A DNA stretch of 64,000 bases. It comes from Pseudanabaena sp. ABRG5-3 (GTDB taxonomy: Bacteria; Cyanobacteriota; Cyanobacteriia; Pseudanabaenales; Pseudanabaenaceae). The stretch covers positions 61,504 to 125,503 of the forward strand of contig NZ_AP017564.1 of assembly GCF_003967015.1 (NCBI RefSeq), read 5' to 3'. The notes beneath the pieces were generated by a model that worked only from the letters and a program-made list of their open reading frames with translations, was not told where the DNA came from and did no database searches. Made by a program: the position numbers and the translations under genes. Shown here one piece after another: positions 33,357 to 44,300 of the stretch (positions within the stretch are counted from its first letter, which is position 1; each line of letters opens with the position of its first letter).

Positions 33357-36300
33357 CTAATGAGGTGAATTTGGTAGTAGAGATCGGATTAATTCCATAA
33401 TTCTATCTGAATTGAAATTATTGATAGAATCGCTTAGAGCCTTAGACAAACTGGCATTAGATTCAGGAATTTGAGTAATTAATTCATTCATTACTTCAGT
33501 ATCAAGATAGTAAGCAGCTTGGTACATTTGTTCTAGCCACTGAGTGGACATCGACGATAGTTCTTCCATAGACAAAATCTCAGCTTCTTCTATTTTAGAG
33601 TGATTTACACCTTCATAAATATATTGCACACCTAAATGTTGCGCGATTTTGTCAAAAATATCTCTTTGTTGAAATGGTTTACTAATAAAGTCGTTACATC
33701 CAGCCATCAGAACTTTTTCACGCTCTTCTTCAAAAACGCTAGCAGTCAAGGCGACAATGACAGGCTCATGGTACTTAGGCTCTTCTCTAATACATTTAGT
33801 AGCAGTATAGCCATCCATCATGGGCATTCGTAAATCCATCAGAATTAGGTGTGGTAGCCAACTTTCCGATATTAAAAGTGCTTCTATGCCCTGTGTAGCT
33901 TCCCTAACCTCAAAACCTACTGAAGTCAAAATTTCAACTAGCAAGCGGCGACTGTCTTCTAGGTCTTCAACAACAAGAATACGATAAATTGGTTGTTTAG
34001 GAGCAAGCCCAATTACTCTTTGCTTCAACAATTCTGAAGGCAGAGAAGCTACTTGGGATAATTGTACTGAAATCTCAAAGGAAAAGGTGCTACCTCGGTT
34101 CAAAGCGCTTTGAATGTGAATTTGACCACCCATAAGTTGCACAAGTTTTTGGCTAATTGCTAAACCCAGCCCAGTTCCTTGACTCAAATTATTTCCTGCT
34201 TGGGCTTGCACAAATACCTTAAATAATTTATCAATTTCCGTTGGGGCAATACCTGCACCTGTATCCTCGACATCAAACTGTAAATGACAGGAAGTTTTAT
34301 GTCTTTGTGCTACTTTTACTCTGAGAGTGACATTTCCTTGCTTGGTAAACTTAATCGCATTACTGAGCAAATTGACCAAGACTTGATAAAGTTTTTTCTC
34401 ATCAGCATGTATAAATTGGGGGAGATCGGGATCTCGTTCGACAACTAGATGTAATTGCTTAGTTTTGACTTTAACTTGAAGCATTTCCTCAATGGAAGCT
34501 AGCAAACTTATTAAATCAAAGTTAGAGGGATTGAGAGTCATGCGTCCACTCTCAATTTTGGATAAATCTAAAATATCGTTAATCAAGTCTAATAGATGTC
34601 TACCACTGCGATTGACTATCTGCAAGCGCTCTTGGAGTGAGGGGGTTAGAGTACTCTCATAACTCATTAGTTGCGTGAATCCTAAAATCGAGTTTAGAGG
34701 GGTACGGAGTTCGTGGCTCATATTAGCGAGGAAGACACTCTTGGCTTGGTTAGCGGATTCTGCTGCTTCTTTGGCTTGCCGCAGTTCGACCTCAGCTTGT
34801 TTGCGATCGCTAATATCAATCAAATATCCCAAGATCTCAATCGGTTTACCTGTGCGATCGCGAATTAGCTTCAGTTCTTCGAGAACCCAACGATAACTGC
34901 CATCGGCATGGCGAAGACGAAATTCATGGGAATATAACCCATCATCAAACAGATTTGCTAAACCTCGAATTACCTTGTCTAGATCATCTGGATGTAAATG
35001 ATTGATCCAAAATTCTGAATCTTCTACAAAATCTTTCGCTTCATAGCCCAATACATCTTTAATGTTTTCACTGATAAAAGTTGCACCATAGTCACCATCA
35101 GATTTACTGCTAAAAATGACAGCAGGGCTATAGTTCAGCAGAAAGTTGAGACGATTTTTAGTAGCTTGCAAAGCCTGTTGTGCTAGTTGTAGTTCTGTCA
35201 CATCCTGCTGAACGGCAACATATACTGTTCCATATTCAGGATGCTCAAATCTAGAGGTATGCACTCTACACCAAAAGAGTGTGCCATCTTTTTTGCGATT
35301 ATGAACTTCATACTTCGCTTCTCCATCCCGATCTAATTGCGTAGCGATATCTAGAACACTTACATCTGGTGTCACCTGTGTATCAACATAATTCAAAACT
35401 CCAACGGGTTGACCAACAAGTTCACCCTCTAGATAGCCAAACATCGCATCATATTTAGGATTAGTGTAAACAATCGTCAGATCTGAGGCTTTGACTAAAC
35501 ACACGCCTCCTGCCATATTATTCATGATGATGCTTTGAAGTTCTAGCGTCTTTTGTGCTTCTCTGCGAGCTGTAATATCTTGAATTTGAGCAATAATATG
35601 TAGAGGACTGCCTTGCTCATCTTGGATTACTGAGCCATTGAGCAGAATCCACACAATATGACCTTGCTTATGAAAATACCGTTTTTCTCTTTGATAAGTT
35701 GAAATCACTCCTGATGATAGCTGTCGAATATTTTCGAGATCACCTTCTATATCCTCAGGATGCGTAATATCCCGAAAATTTAACATTAATAACTCTTCTG
35801 AAGAATAGCCAACGATCTGACAAAAGGCAGAATTAACTTTAAGCCAATCTCCATCAAGGGAAATGATTGCCATACCAATGGAAGCATCTTCAAAGGCATG
35901 GCGAAACTGCTCTTCACTATTGCGTAGAGCCGTTTCCATTTGTTTGCGTTCCTGTTCAGCACGTTTGCGTTCAGTATTATCGCGTTTAACGATAGAAGCG
36001 CCAACAATTTTGCCCGTTATGTCCTTTAGTGGTGATATAGTACAGGAAATAGAGATAAGCTGTCCATCTTTGCGAAGACGCATAGTTTCATAATCCTCAA
36101 CCAATTCTCCACACCGAATCTTGGCAAGGATTTGCTGTTCTTCATGAACTAGATTAGAGGGAATGATCAGATCAAGCGATTTGCCAATAGCTTCTTCAGC
36201 CTTATAACCAAAGATTTTTTCTGCGGCCTTGTTCCAACTGAGAATTTTCCCTTCTAAGGACTTACTGATTATTGCTTCACCAGAATATTCCACAATCGCT

Positions 36301-36515
36301 GACATGTATGCTAGTGATGCTTCTACCTGCTTACGTACAGCAATCTGGTTTAACAATTGCACAATTCCCCAAATTATGCTTGCAAGCATACACACTACAG
36401 TAGTTGCATACGGGACGATGTCTGCGTCAAATTGCCTATCAAGGAGTGTACTCGCCCCAATTAATCCAATTAAAATGGCAAGTAATCCTATGATTCGTAA
36501 AAGAGGATTATTCAT
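33357..36515 (-). CDS. Hybrid sensor histidine kinase with multiple PAS domains
   Basis: 1052 residues. Two membrane helices at the N-terminus (~7-27, 36-58) with almost no periplasmic loop are followed by four PAS/PAC units (roughly 65-185, 195-320, 325-445, 450-575). HisKA has H601 in LANMSHELRTPLNSILGF, then an HATPase domain (KLYQVLVNLLSNAIKF; DTGAGIAP; GTGLGLAISQKLV). A C-terminal receiver has phosphoacceptor D894 in LILMDLRMPMMDGY, then ~100 helical residues that are not a clear HPt domain. The signal is not identifiable, but PAS sensors of this type often read redox or light. It is monocistronic, and no receiver partner is adjacent except the divergent REC-GGDEF-EAL gene. Confidence 0.93.
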   Translation of the reverse strand: MNNPLLRIIGLLAILIGLIGASTLLDRQFDADIVPYATTVVCMLASIIWGIVQLLNQIAVRKQVEASLAYMSAIVEYSGEAIISKSLEGKILSWNKAAEKIFGYKAEEAIGKSLDLIIPSNLVHEEQQILAKIRCGELVEDYETMRLRKDGQLISISCTISPLKDITGKIVGASIVKRDNTERKRAEQERKQMETALRNSEEQFRHAFEDASIGMAIISLDGDWLKVNSAFCQIVGYSSEELLMLNFRDITHPEDIEGDLENIRQLSSGVISTYQREKRYFHKQGHIVWILLNGSVIQDEQGSPLHIIAQIQDITARREAQKTLELQSIIMNNMAGGVCLVKASDLTIVYTNPKYDAMFGYLEGELVGQPVGVLNYVDTQVTPDVSVLDIATQLDRDGEAKYEVHNRKKDGTLFWCRVHTSRFEHPEYGTVYVAVQQDVTELQLAQQALQATKNRLNFLLNYSPAVIFSSKSDGDYGATFISENIKDVLGYEAKDFVEDSEFWINHLHPDDLDKVIRGLANLFDDGLYSHEFRLRHADGSYRWVLEELKLIRDRTGKPIEILGYLIDISDRKQAEVELRQAKEAAESANQAKSVFLANMSHELRTPLNSILGFTQLMSYESTLTPSLQERLQIVNRSGRHLLDLINDILDLSKIESGRMTLNPSNFDLISLLASIEEMLQVKVKTKQLHLVVERDPDLPQFIHADEKKLYQVLVNLLSNAIKFTKQGNVTLRVKVAQRHKTSCHLQFDVEDTGAGIAPTEIDKLFKVFVQAQAGNNLSQGTGLGLAISQKLVQLMGGQIHIQSALNRGSTFSFEISVQLSQVASLPSELLKQRVIGLAPKQPIYRILVVEDLEDSRRLLVEILTSVGFEVREATQGIEALLISESWLPHLILMDLRMPMMDGYTATKCIREEPKYHEPVIVALTASVFEEEREKVLMAGCNDFISKPFQQRDIFDKIAQHLGVQYIYEGVNHSKIEEAEILSMEELSSMSTQWLEQMYQAAYYLDTEVMNELITQIPESNASLSKALSDSINNFNSDRIMELIRSLLPNSPH

Positions 36516-36590
36516 AAATATGCTAAATGTGCATAGATCGCTTACTTAGGATGAGACAAAATTATCAAAACAATTAGGTTTATATCTTTT

Positions 36591-36681
36591 AGGACTTACG
36601 CATCGGGTAGATGTAGCGCGGGCAAAGCCCGCGCTACATCTACCCGAAAACCAGTAAATTCGTTAGCATTGCGTAAGTCCT
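36591..36681. repeat. 91-bp MITE with AGGACTTACGCA ends
   Basis: Terminal inverted repeats AGGACTTACGCA (36591-36602) and TGCGTAAGTCCT (36670-36681) are exact. Inside, a perfect 21-bp hairpin (36603-36647, AAA loop) starts TCGGGTAGATGTAGCGCGGG. A lone end of the same sequence occurs at 55193. It lies in the 418-bp divergent gap between kinase and c-di-GMP genes, with a second element at 36810; no gene is seen in this gap. Confidence 0.8.
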
Positions 36682-36809
36682 ATCTTTATTTTTATCTTTA
36701 TTTTTTACTGAAACTCTCAATCAGAGAAGGAATGGAAGTAAGTAATAGAATTGAAATAGTTTCAAGTCTGTTTTTATTGTTTAACTATATTATTTATATT
36801 ATCGGCTTA

Positions 36810-36900
36810 TAGCGTTTTCCAGTCTAGTGAAGTACAGAGGATTGTTTCCCCGCCTTCGGCGAGGAAACAATCCTGTACCTCGCTTGCTTGAAAAGCGCTA
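36810..36900. repeat. MITE family copy 2 (TAGCG...CGCTA)
   Basis: 91 bp, ends TAGCGTTTTCCAG and CTTGAAAAGCGCTA, with inner arms GGATTGTTTCC / GGAAACAATCC. It is the same element as 7819-7911, and ends 33 bp before the start of the GGDEF-EAL gene. Confidence 0.75.
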
Positions 36901-36933
36901 TATACTAATTTACTAAGTAGTTTAAGAATCAGT

Positions 36934-39081
36934 ATGACTAGCAATCCAGTTACTAGCTATCGAGGTAATATTTTAATCGTTGATGATTTGCCTGATAATC
37001 TGCGATTGCTAAGGGATACATTGACCGAACATGGCTATAAAGTTCGCAGTGCAACCACAGGAGCAATGGCTCTTAGAGCTGCTCAATCACCATCAACTGA
37101 AGTAATCCTATTAGATATTAAATTACCCGATCTAGATGGGTATGAAGTTTGCCGACAATTAAAAACTAATGCTTGCACCGCAGATATTCCCGTAATTTTT
37201 TTGAGTGCACTCAATGAAACTTTGAACAAGGTACAAGGACTAGCAGTGGGAGGAGTGGATTACATTTCTAAACCTTTTCAAGTTGAAGAGGTATTAGCCC
37301 GTGTTGAAACTCACCTCACTATTCGCAAGCTCCAAAAAAGCCTCCAAGAACAGAATTTGCAACTTAGCAAAGAGATTGAGGAACACCAGCGCCTTGAAAA
37401 TGAGCTATTTGCTGAAAAAGAATTGGCACAGGTGACATTACAATCAATAGGCGATGCCGTGATTACCACTGATGCTTACGGTATTATTCAATATTTTAAT
37501 CCTATTGCTGAAAGACTAACAGGCTGGCAAGCTGAAGAGGCTCAGGGAATGCCTCTATTAAAAGTGTTCATCATCGTTAATGAAATTACCAGAAAGCCCG
37601 CAGAAAATCCAATCAACAAAGCTCTATTAGAGGAAAGAATTGTGGGCTTAGCAAACCATTCTATTCTCATCGCTCGCGATGGAATAGAATATGCGATTGA
37701 GGACTCAGCAGCACCAATTCGCGATCGCCAAGGTCAAATTATTGGGGCAGTTATGGTCTTTCATGACGTAACCGAATCGCGTACTCTCTCCCGTCAACTA
37801 TCTTGGGAAGCCAGTCACGACGCACTAACGGGTTTAATCAATCGACGTGGATTTGAGCAGCAACTAGTTGAAGCGATCGCCTCTTTACAAAAGCATGAGC
37901 AACAACATGCGCTCTGTTATCTAGATTTAGATCAGTTCAAGGTCGTTAACGATACAGTCGGTCATATTGCTGGTGATGAGCTATTACGCCAAATTACTAC
38001 AATCCTACATAAGGGAGTTCGCAGTAGTGACACATTAGCTCGTTTGGGCGGTGATGAATTTGGTCTGTTACTCACTCAATGCCCATTGGCACAAGCTACT
38101 CAAATTGCCGAAACTATCAAAGATCTCGTCCATCATTTTCGATTTGTTTGGGATAGCAAAACTTTTATGATTGGGGTCAGCATTGGTGTTGTTGCCATTG
38201 ATAAGCCTAACCAAAATTTGATGGAGATTATGGGGGCAGCAGATGCAGCCTGCTATGCAGCCAAAGCAAATGGTCGCAACTGCATTCATGTTTATCGTCC
38301 AGACGATGGTGAGCTTAACAGACAACGCGGAGAAAGGCAGATGATTTCCCAAATCAGTCGAGCGTTGGAAACCAATAGTTTTTGTCTCTACTACCAAAAA
38401 ATTATCTCCATTACATCCCAACCATTAGTAGAACATTATGAAATCTTGATCAGAATGCTGAATGAGAAGGGTGAACTAGTATCTCCCAATGAGTTTATTC
38501 CTGCCGCCGAGCGCTATGGCTTAATCACCGAAATCGATTGCTGGGTCATTAAAACATTTTTCTCTAATTACCACAAACTATCTCAGCAACAAGTTATCAC
38601 TCATGGTACTTATACGATCAATCTCTCTGGCGCTAGTATTGGCAACAATCAATTTCTGAAGTTCTTAATTGCCCAGTTTCCTCATTACCAAGTTCCGCCA
38701 GAGAATATCTGCTTTGAAATTACAGAAACTGCGGCAATCACCAACTTTGAGCAAGCTCGATATTTTATTAGTGAAATCAAAAAGCTTGGCTGTTGTTTTG
38801 CTTTAGATGATTTTGGCAGTGGACTGAGTTCCTTTGCTTATCTGACAAATTTACCCGTTGATTATCTAAAAATTGATGGTGTATTTGTCAAAAGTATTAA
38901 GGATAATTTGATTTCACAAGCGATTGTGGAAGGATTTAACAATATTGCCCATGCAATGAATTTGGAAACCATTGCTGAGTTTGTTGAGGATGAGGCGATC
39001 TTAGAAAAATTGCAGGAAATCGGAGTAGATTATGCTCAGGGTTTTGCGATCGCTCGACCTATCCCGATTGTCCTGAAATGA
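36934..39081 (+). CDS. Response regulator with PAS, GGDEF and EAL domains
   Basis: 715 residues. The receiver spans ~10-125 (ILIVDDLPDNLRLLRDTLTE; phosphoacceptor Asp in VILLDIKLPDLDGYE; Lys in YISKPFQ). After a coiled linker a PAS domain (~160-280), GGDEF (~290-450, intact ARLGGDEFGLLL) and EAL (~465-712) follow. The EAL signature reads YEILIRML, keeping the catalytic Glu; ICFEITETAAITNF and LDDFGSGLSSFAYL keep the other metal ligands. It could make and break cyclic di-GMP, with the balance set by phosphorylation. It is divergent from the hybrid kinase, a plausible partner. Confidence 0.95.
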   Translation: MTSNPVTSYRGNILIVDDLPDNLRLLRDTLTEHGYKVRSATTGAMALRAAQSPSTEVILLDIKLPDLDGYEVCRQLKTNACTADIPVIFLSALNETLNKVQGLAVGGVDYISKPFQVEEVLARVETHLTIRKLQKSLQEQNLQLSKEIEEHQRLENELFAEKELAQVTLQSIGDAVITTDAYGIIQYFNPIAERLTGWQAEEAQGMPLLKVFIIVNEITRKPAENPINKALLEERIVGLANHSILIARDGIEYAIEDSAAPIRDRQGQIIGAVMVFHDVTESRTLSRQLSWEASHDALTGLINRRGFEQQLVEAIASLQKHEQQHALCYLDLDQFKVVNDTVGHIAGDELLRQITTILHKGVRSSDTLARLGGDEFGLLLTQCPLAQATQIAETIKDLVHHFRFVWDSKTFMIGVSIGVVAIDKPNQNLMEIMGAADAACYAAKANGRNCIHVYRPDDGELNRQRGERQMISQISRALETNSFCLYYQKIISITSQPLVEHYEILIRMLNEKGELVSPNEFIPAAERYGLITEIDCWVIKTFFSNYHKLSQQQVITHGTYTINLSGASIGNNQFLKFLIAQFPHYQVPPENICFEITETAAITNFEQARYFISEIKKLGCCFALDDFGSGLSSFAYLTNLPVDYLKIDGVFVKSIKDNLISQAIVEGFNNIAHAMNLETIAEFVEDEAILEKLQEIGVDYAQGFAIARPIPIVLK

Positions 39082-39173
39082 GTCCACCTAAAAATTGACG
39101 CGATCGCTGATTAGGGATTTCCACTCTGGCAAAAAGAGCAGAGCCAAAAGTCAAGGCATTCATCAAAGCGTTA

Positions 39174-40967
39174 TCAATATCCCAAAAACCTTGCTCCTTG
39201 GTAAAAGATAAAACTAGTTAACCAAGCCAAACTAAGTGACCAAAACACTGACAGCAAAGCAAATTTGATACTTTTAGACTCATTTTTGATCACTGCAATT
39301 GTCGATAAACAAGGCACATATAGCAAGGTGAACAGCATAAAACTATAGCCCTGTACCCAATCAATCTGCTGCGCGATCGCTCCTGCTAAATTACCACTAT
39401 CAGCTTGACCATAGATTACGGCTAGTCCACCTAACACAATCTCTTTAGCAATGAATCCAAAAAACAAAGCGACGGTAAGCTGGGGATTAATTCCTAACGG
39501 CGCAAGCAATGGCTGCAAGGTTTGTCCAATCATGCCAGAAAGAGTTTGAGGGCTAGCAGTGGGGACATTGGTGGGGAGATTGTTCAATAGCCAAATCGCC
39601 ACCACACCAAAAATAATGAACTTCCGCGACCAGATCCAGAAGTGTTTCACCTCGCACCATGCACGGACGAGAATCTGTTTAATCGTTGGGAAGCGATAGG
39701 GCGGAAGCTCCAGTACTAAGGGTTCTTGACTAGGGAATTTACCCTTAAAGATTGCCGCCGTCACAAGTGCGGCGATAAAACTAAATAGATATAAACTGAA
39801 AATGACCTTAGGTGAATGCTCGGGAGCAAACAACGCTGTGGACATAAACAGAAATACGTTTAACCGTGCTGAACATAAAGAAAACGGAATGATGAGCATG
39901 GATAACATTCGTAACCCTTGCGATCGCATTACCCTCGTTCCCAAAATCGCAGGTACATTACAGCCAAACCCCATCAGCGACATCACAAACGATCGCCCAT
40001 CCAGTCCCAAACGCTCCATAAGGGCATCCATCAAAAAAGCCGCTCTCGACAAGTAGCCACTATCTTCGACGATCGCCATACAAAAGAAAAACAAGAAAAT
40101 TACGGGTAGGAAAGCCGCAACAGTTCCTATTCCCACATATAAGCCATCGATCAGAAATCCTTTAATAAAAGCAGGTAAGGGTGCAAGTAGAGGTTCCAAG
40201 GCAATTGTCTTCAACCAATCCAGTCCATTACCAAACAACTTTTGTAAAGGAGTACCGATCGCATAGATGGCTTGAAAGATCAGATACATTGCCCCAAAGA
40301 AAATTGGTAAGCCCAGCAATGGATGTAGCAAAATCTGATCCAGTCCATTGGTCAACCGATCTACAAGTTGCGATGGCATCTGCACAGTCCCATCAAAGAC
40401 TGCCTCTTGGTCATTCATCAGTTGCTGATCGTTTAACAACCGTGCTTCCATTCCCTCCACCTGAACAGCAACCGATTGCTGCTGAAGCGATTTGGTAATC
40501 GTGGCGATCGCCGTTTCATAACCCATACCATACTTGGCACTAATCGGTAGCACAGGCATTCCCAAACGCTCGGCTAGCAAATCAGGCTTAATCTTCACCC
40601 CAAACCGACTGGCTTCATCAGCCATATTCAGTAGCAAAACGGTGGGCAACCCTAATTGCTTAATTTGTAAGGGCAAAATCATCTGGCGATCAATTTGCGC
40701 CGTATTGAGAATCACAAGAATTAAGTTAAGTGGAGTCTTCTCCAAAAAACATCGCACCACTGCTTCATCTTCCGAAAATCCCCGCAGGTCATAAATTCCT
40801 GGTAAATCAATAACTTCAACTAATTCATCCCCTAATTTCACCTCTGCCATCATCAGGTCAACGGTAATCCCCGGCCAGTTACCGATATGCGCATGGGAAC
40901 CCGTAAATCGGTTAAAAAAAGTCGATTTACCTGTGTTGGGCATTCCTAACACCGCAATCTGCTTCAT
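39174..40967 (-). CDS. feoB: Ferrous iron transporter FeoB
   Basis: 597 residues. The N-terminal G domain has GMPNTGKSTFFNRFTG (P-loop), GNWPGITVD (switch I), DLPGIYDLRGFS (G3) and LLNMADEA (G4, NMAD). The membrane part has two Gate motifs: GFGCNVPAILGTRVM, with the conserved Cys, and LYVPCLSTIAVIKNE. Length is at the short end for the family, because the linker between G domain and membrane part is brief. It imports Fe2+ across the inner membrane, which is most useful where oxygen is low. Its ATG overlaps the feoA stop (ATGA). Confidence 0.96.
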   Translation of the reverse strand: MKQIAVLGMPNTGKSTFFNRFTGSHAHIGNWPGITVDLMMAEVKLGDELVEVIDLPGIYDLRGFSEDEAVVRCFLEKTPLNLILVILNTAQIDRQMILPLQIKQLGLPTVLLLNMADEASRFGVKIKPDLLAERLGMPVLPISAKYGMGYETAIATITKSLQQQSVAVQVEGMEARLLNDQQLMNDQEAVFDGTVQMPSQLVDRLTNGLDQILLHPLLGLPIFFGAMYLIFQAIYAIGTPLQKLFGNGLDWLKTIALEPLLAPLPAFIKGFLIDGLYVGIGTVAAFLPVIFLFFFCMAIVEDSGYLSRAAFLMDALMERLGLDGRSFVMSLMGFGCNVPAILGTRVMRSQGLRMLSMLIIPFSLCSARLNVFLFMSTALFAPEHSPKVIFSLYLFSFIAALVTAAIFKGKFPSQEPLVLELPPYRFPTIKQILVRAWCEVKHFWIWSRKFIIFGVVAIWLLNNLPTNVPTASPQTLSGMIGQTLQPLLAPLGINPQLTVALFFGFIAKEIVLGGLAVIYGQADSGNLAGAIAQQIDWVQGYSFMLFTLLYVPCLSTIAVIKNESKSIKFALLSVFWSLSLAWLTSFIFYQGARFLGY

Positions 40968-41212
40968 ATCGATTCTCCGATCGCCGTGATGGCAATATAA
41001 CGAGCATCACGATGACGGAGCATCACTTCAGTCATGCCCACTCGCACATGTAAGGGGCCTTGTAACCACTTACCTTTTCTCAATAAATGTATTTTTTGAC
41101 CACAGCGAAACCCTAGCGCACAGAAGCGGTGCTGCATCTGAGCATCAATATCTATGGCAAGGATAGTGGCAAACTGACCTGGTTTGAGATCGGCAAGATG
41201 TTTGTTAGGCAT
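40964..41212 (-). CDS. feoA: Ferrous iron transport protein FeoA
   Basis: 82 residues from the ATG at 41212, which has AAAAGAAG 7 nt upstream. A longer frame to 41311 exists, but the added 33 residues are not FeoA-like. The SH3-like FeoA fold is seen in LADLKPGQFATILAIDIDAQ, QHRFCALGFRCGQKIHLL and MLRHRDARYIAI. FeoA is a small cytoplasmic partner needed for FeoB transport. It is translationally coupled to feoB by a 4-nt overlap. Confidence 0.93.
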   Translation of the reverse strand: MPNKHLADLKPGQFATILAIDIDAQMQHRFCALGFRCGQKIHLLRKGKWLQGPLHVRVGMTEVMLRHRDARYIAITAIGESI

Positions 41213-41332
41213 AATCTTCTTTTGATATAAGACGCGATTATATTGCAAATAATTCTCAATTATATATGATCTATCTAGGAATGCCTCAAAGTCTCTCAAA
41301 GTCTTTTGCAATGATGCTAAGGATTGTTTTAT

Positions 41333-44300
41333 TTATGAAGTTGTACTAAATATCCCAGCAGCGATCGCAAAGCTTGCCAATAACTGTTGGCGCGATCGCC
41401 TAGAGAACTTCGCAATTACTAGTTGATGCAAGTATTGGGGAATATGTTCACCAAAAAACTCCATCAGCCCTGCCAAGGTTGATTTTGTCACGTCAGAATC
41501 AGTCCGAACATCGATTAAAAAGCGTTCTGTCACCCTAACCCAAAATTCAATTAACTCTTGATCGGATGTTTCGAGATTTGAGGATATAGGAGATATATTT
41601 TCATCTAAATTTTGGATCAAGTTGCTATATAGATCCTTTAATAGCGGCTCGATCCACTGCATATGATGCCGAAACTTGCCCCAAGAAAGATCTAGCCAAG
41701 TGGCAAGCTGCCTCTGAGACATGGTTAGTAAATCAACACCATTTACTAAAGCCTGCTCAACCCTTTGTGATATTTCCAAGATCAATACTTCCTGTTTATC
41801 CATTGCTGCTGCCGTGATATCACTAGCCTTAATGGGATTGTGAGGGAGATCGCCCAAGTCAAAATCTGACAGAAAATAAATCACATCACCCTCTTGAAAA
41901 CGGTTTCCTGACTTGCGCCCAAAACATTGCTGGATATTTGCCAAAATTTGGCGATCGACGAAGGCAACGAAATTGGGATCGTCGGTTTCGGGATGTAAAC
42001 CTGTGAGGGTGGCAAATTCGGCTCTTAGAGCGGCAAGATTGGGGCAAGGAGTACCATTAATAATCAGGGTATGTACATCCTTAAAATCGTTGGAGCCACG
42101 GGAATCGCGGAACCACACACCATCATCATGATCGGCAAACTTTTTAAAATCAATGATTTTTGTGGTGGGGTCAACTTGTTGCAAATGCAAAGCGATCGCC
42201 GCCGCCTTGCGAATTTGTTCATTGCCACGCTGCATTCCCATGCGCCCAAGATTGGTTACTTGATAAATAGTTGGCATGGATAAAGTGTGAGCTTGCTTCA
42301 CCACATGAATGGGACGATCTAATTTCAATGCCAAATCCGCAGGGTAAACCGTAGCATCCAGATACAGATTTCCCGATGCAGAATGGGCAATCTTTAGCAA
42401 TTGGGGATCGCGGAGAGATATCGTAAGCTGCCCGTGGTGAATCGATAGATCGCCATGTTGAATCTTGCCAGTAAGAATATCGATAAATTCGGTTAACCAT
42501 TGCTTTAAGACTTCGCGATCAATCTTTTTTTCAATTTCCGCAGCATGGAGCGTGGTTTCGCGTTTTAGCAATTGATTGATACGGGTTAGCTCGCGTTTGT
42601 CTTTACCCTTGGCCTGCTCAAATTCAAAATCAGCAATCCCATCGACCTTATCTAGTATCGATAAATCAGGCTGAAGGAGATCAGATATTAAGGTGTGATC
42701 TATGGTAGGAATGGCGATCGCCTTGGTCATTGCTTTTTTAATTGCTTGATAATTCAAGCCAAACCGCGTTTGATCGCCGAGCAATTCATAGAGATGGGTC
42801 AGCATCGGTAGTAACTGCTCTAAGCCTGTGATCTGGGCGCGAGATATCTTGGCGATCGCCGCATCAACATCTGCTCGGTCAACTTGAATTTGGCGCATGG
42901 TTACTAGACTTTCACCCACTTCTTCCCAAACTAGCAAAGTATGGGCATAGTCATATTCTTCAGGGCTAGGTAGACTTTGCGGGTGGGAGCGCAGAATTGC
43001 CGATTTAAAGGCTTTGGCGCGTTCATGTCTAAATCCATAGCCATCACCACTGGCATGACGGCAAGCCTTTAGTAAAGGGCAAGTCTCACAGACGATACTC
43101 GTATCAGTGATCGCTTTATTTCGCAAAGCCGCGATCGCCCCTGACCGTGAGCAGTTGGCGCTAGTATGCAGAGCCTCGCCTTGTTTGATTCGCCGCAATT
43201 TGCCATTTTTAGTAGTCAAGCCATTATGACGGGCGGGTAACACTTGCCAATCCTGCAAAGTTTCGGTAGTGACATTCCGCGAATCCTTCGAGATATAAAT
43301 AATTTTGGCGATACCGTTAAACATCTCAGGACGAAGCAAGCCGACATCGTAGCTTTTGCCCGTACCCGTTGCCGAGGCATCGAGGACATGTTTATGACTT
43401 TGCAGAGCATTGTGCCAAGTCTCTCGTCTTGCACCTGCGGGGTATTCCTGTAAATTGTTGATGAATTGGGGTGATCGCTTGGTAAATCCCTTAGCTTTCG
43501 GTTTTGGAAAAAGTTTGTTTTGTAACCATTGCCAAGGGGCAAACTTGGGGATGGCTTGATAGTTGGCAATTTGAAAGAACTGCTCAATTGTTAGGATTTC
43601 AATATTTGTAGCATCGGTTAACTCATCAATATCGCGATCGCTTTTGGTGAATTGTCCCCACCACAACACATCGATCTGATATCCCAGATCTGTCAAGGAA
43701 TCCAGATTTTTCTGATGACGACGCATGACCGATGGATTAGCGACATCCCCTGCATCGATCGCATATTCCAATTTTGTCTGTTCAGGACTTGCCCCAAGAC
43801 TTTGGAAATAGTCAAGTAGGGTATTTGGACTGGCGACAAATTGTCCACCCGATGCCCCAATCGCTGGACATTGGCGTAATCTGGCAGCGAAATAGGGTTT
43901 TATGCCTGTACCTTCCGCCAAGATGATGCGCGATGGTGGATTTTGGCGATCGCCATGAAAGGCTAGAGGTAACTCTCCATTTTGCTGTTGGGCGGCGATG
44001 CCAAAAGGTTTATGCCAACGGTAGCGACCTGATGAGCCATCTCGTAAACGGATCTGTGCGCCGACAATTTGTCCTTTAGGGTTCCGCATGGGTAGGACAT
44101 AGCCAGCCTTGACGGACTTTGCCCCTAATCTGGCAATCTCCTGCTCATTTAAGCCCCGACGCTGTAAATCTGATCTGTCCAGTTCATTGAGAGTGAACTT
44201 TTGTAAATAATTTTGATAGAGGCGATCGCGCTGGGCGGCATCGGGCAACTTAGCTAATTGTTCATGCTTGGCTTTTTGCTGAGCAGCTCTGAGGTTACGA

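Noticed and set aside
41213..41311. N-terminal extension of FeoA by 33 residues
   Set aside because: The added sequence has no FeoA likeness and the ATG at 41212 has a good ribosome-binding site.
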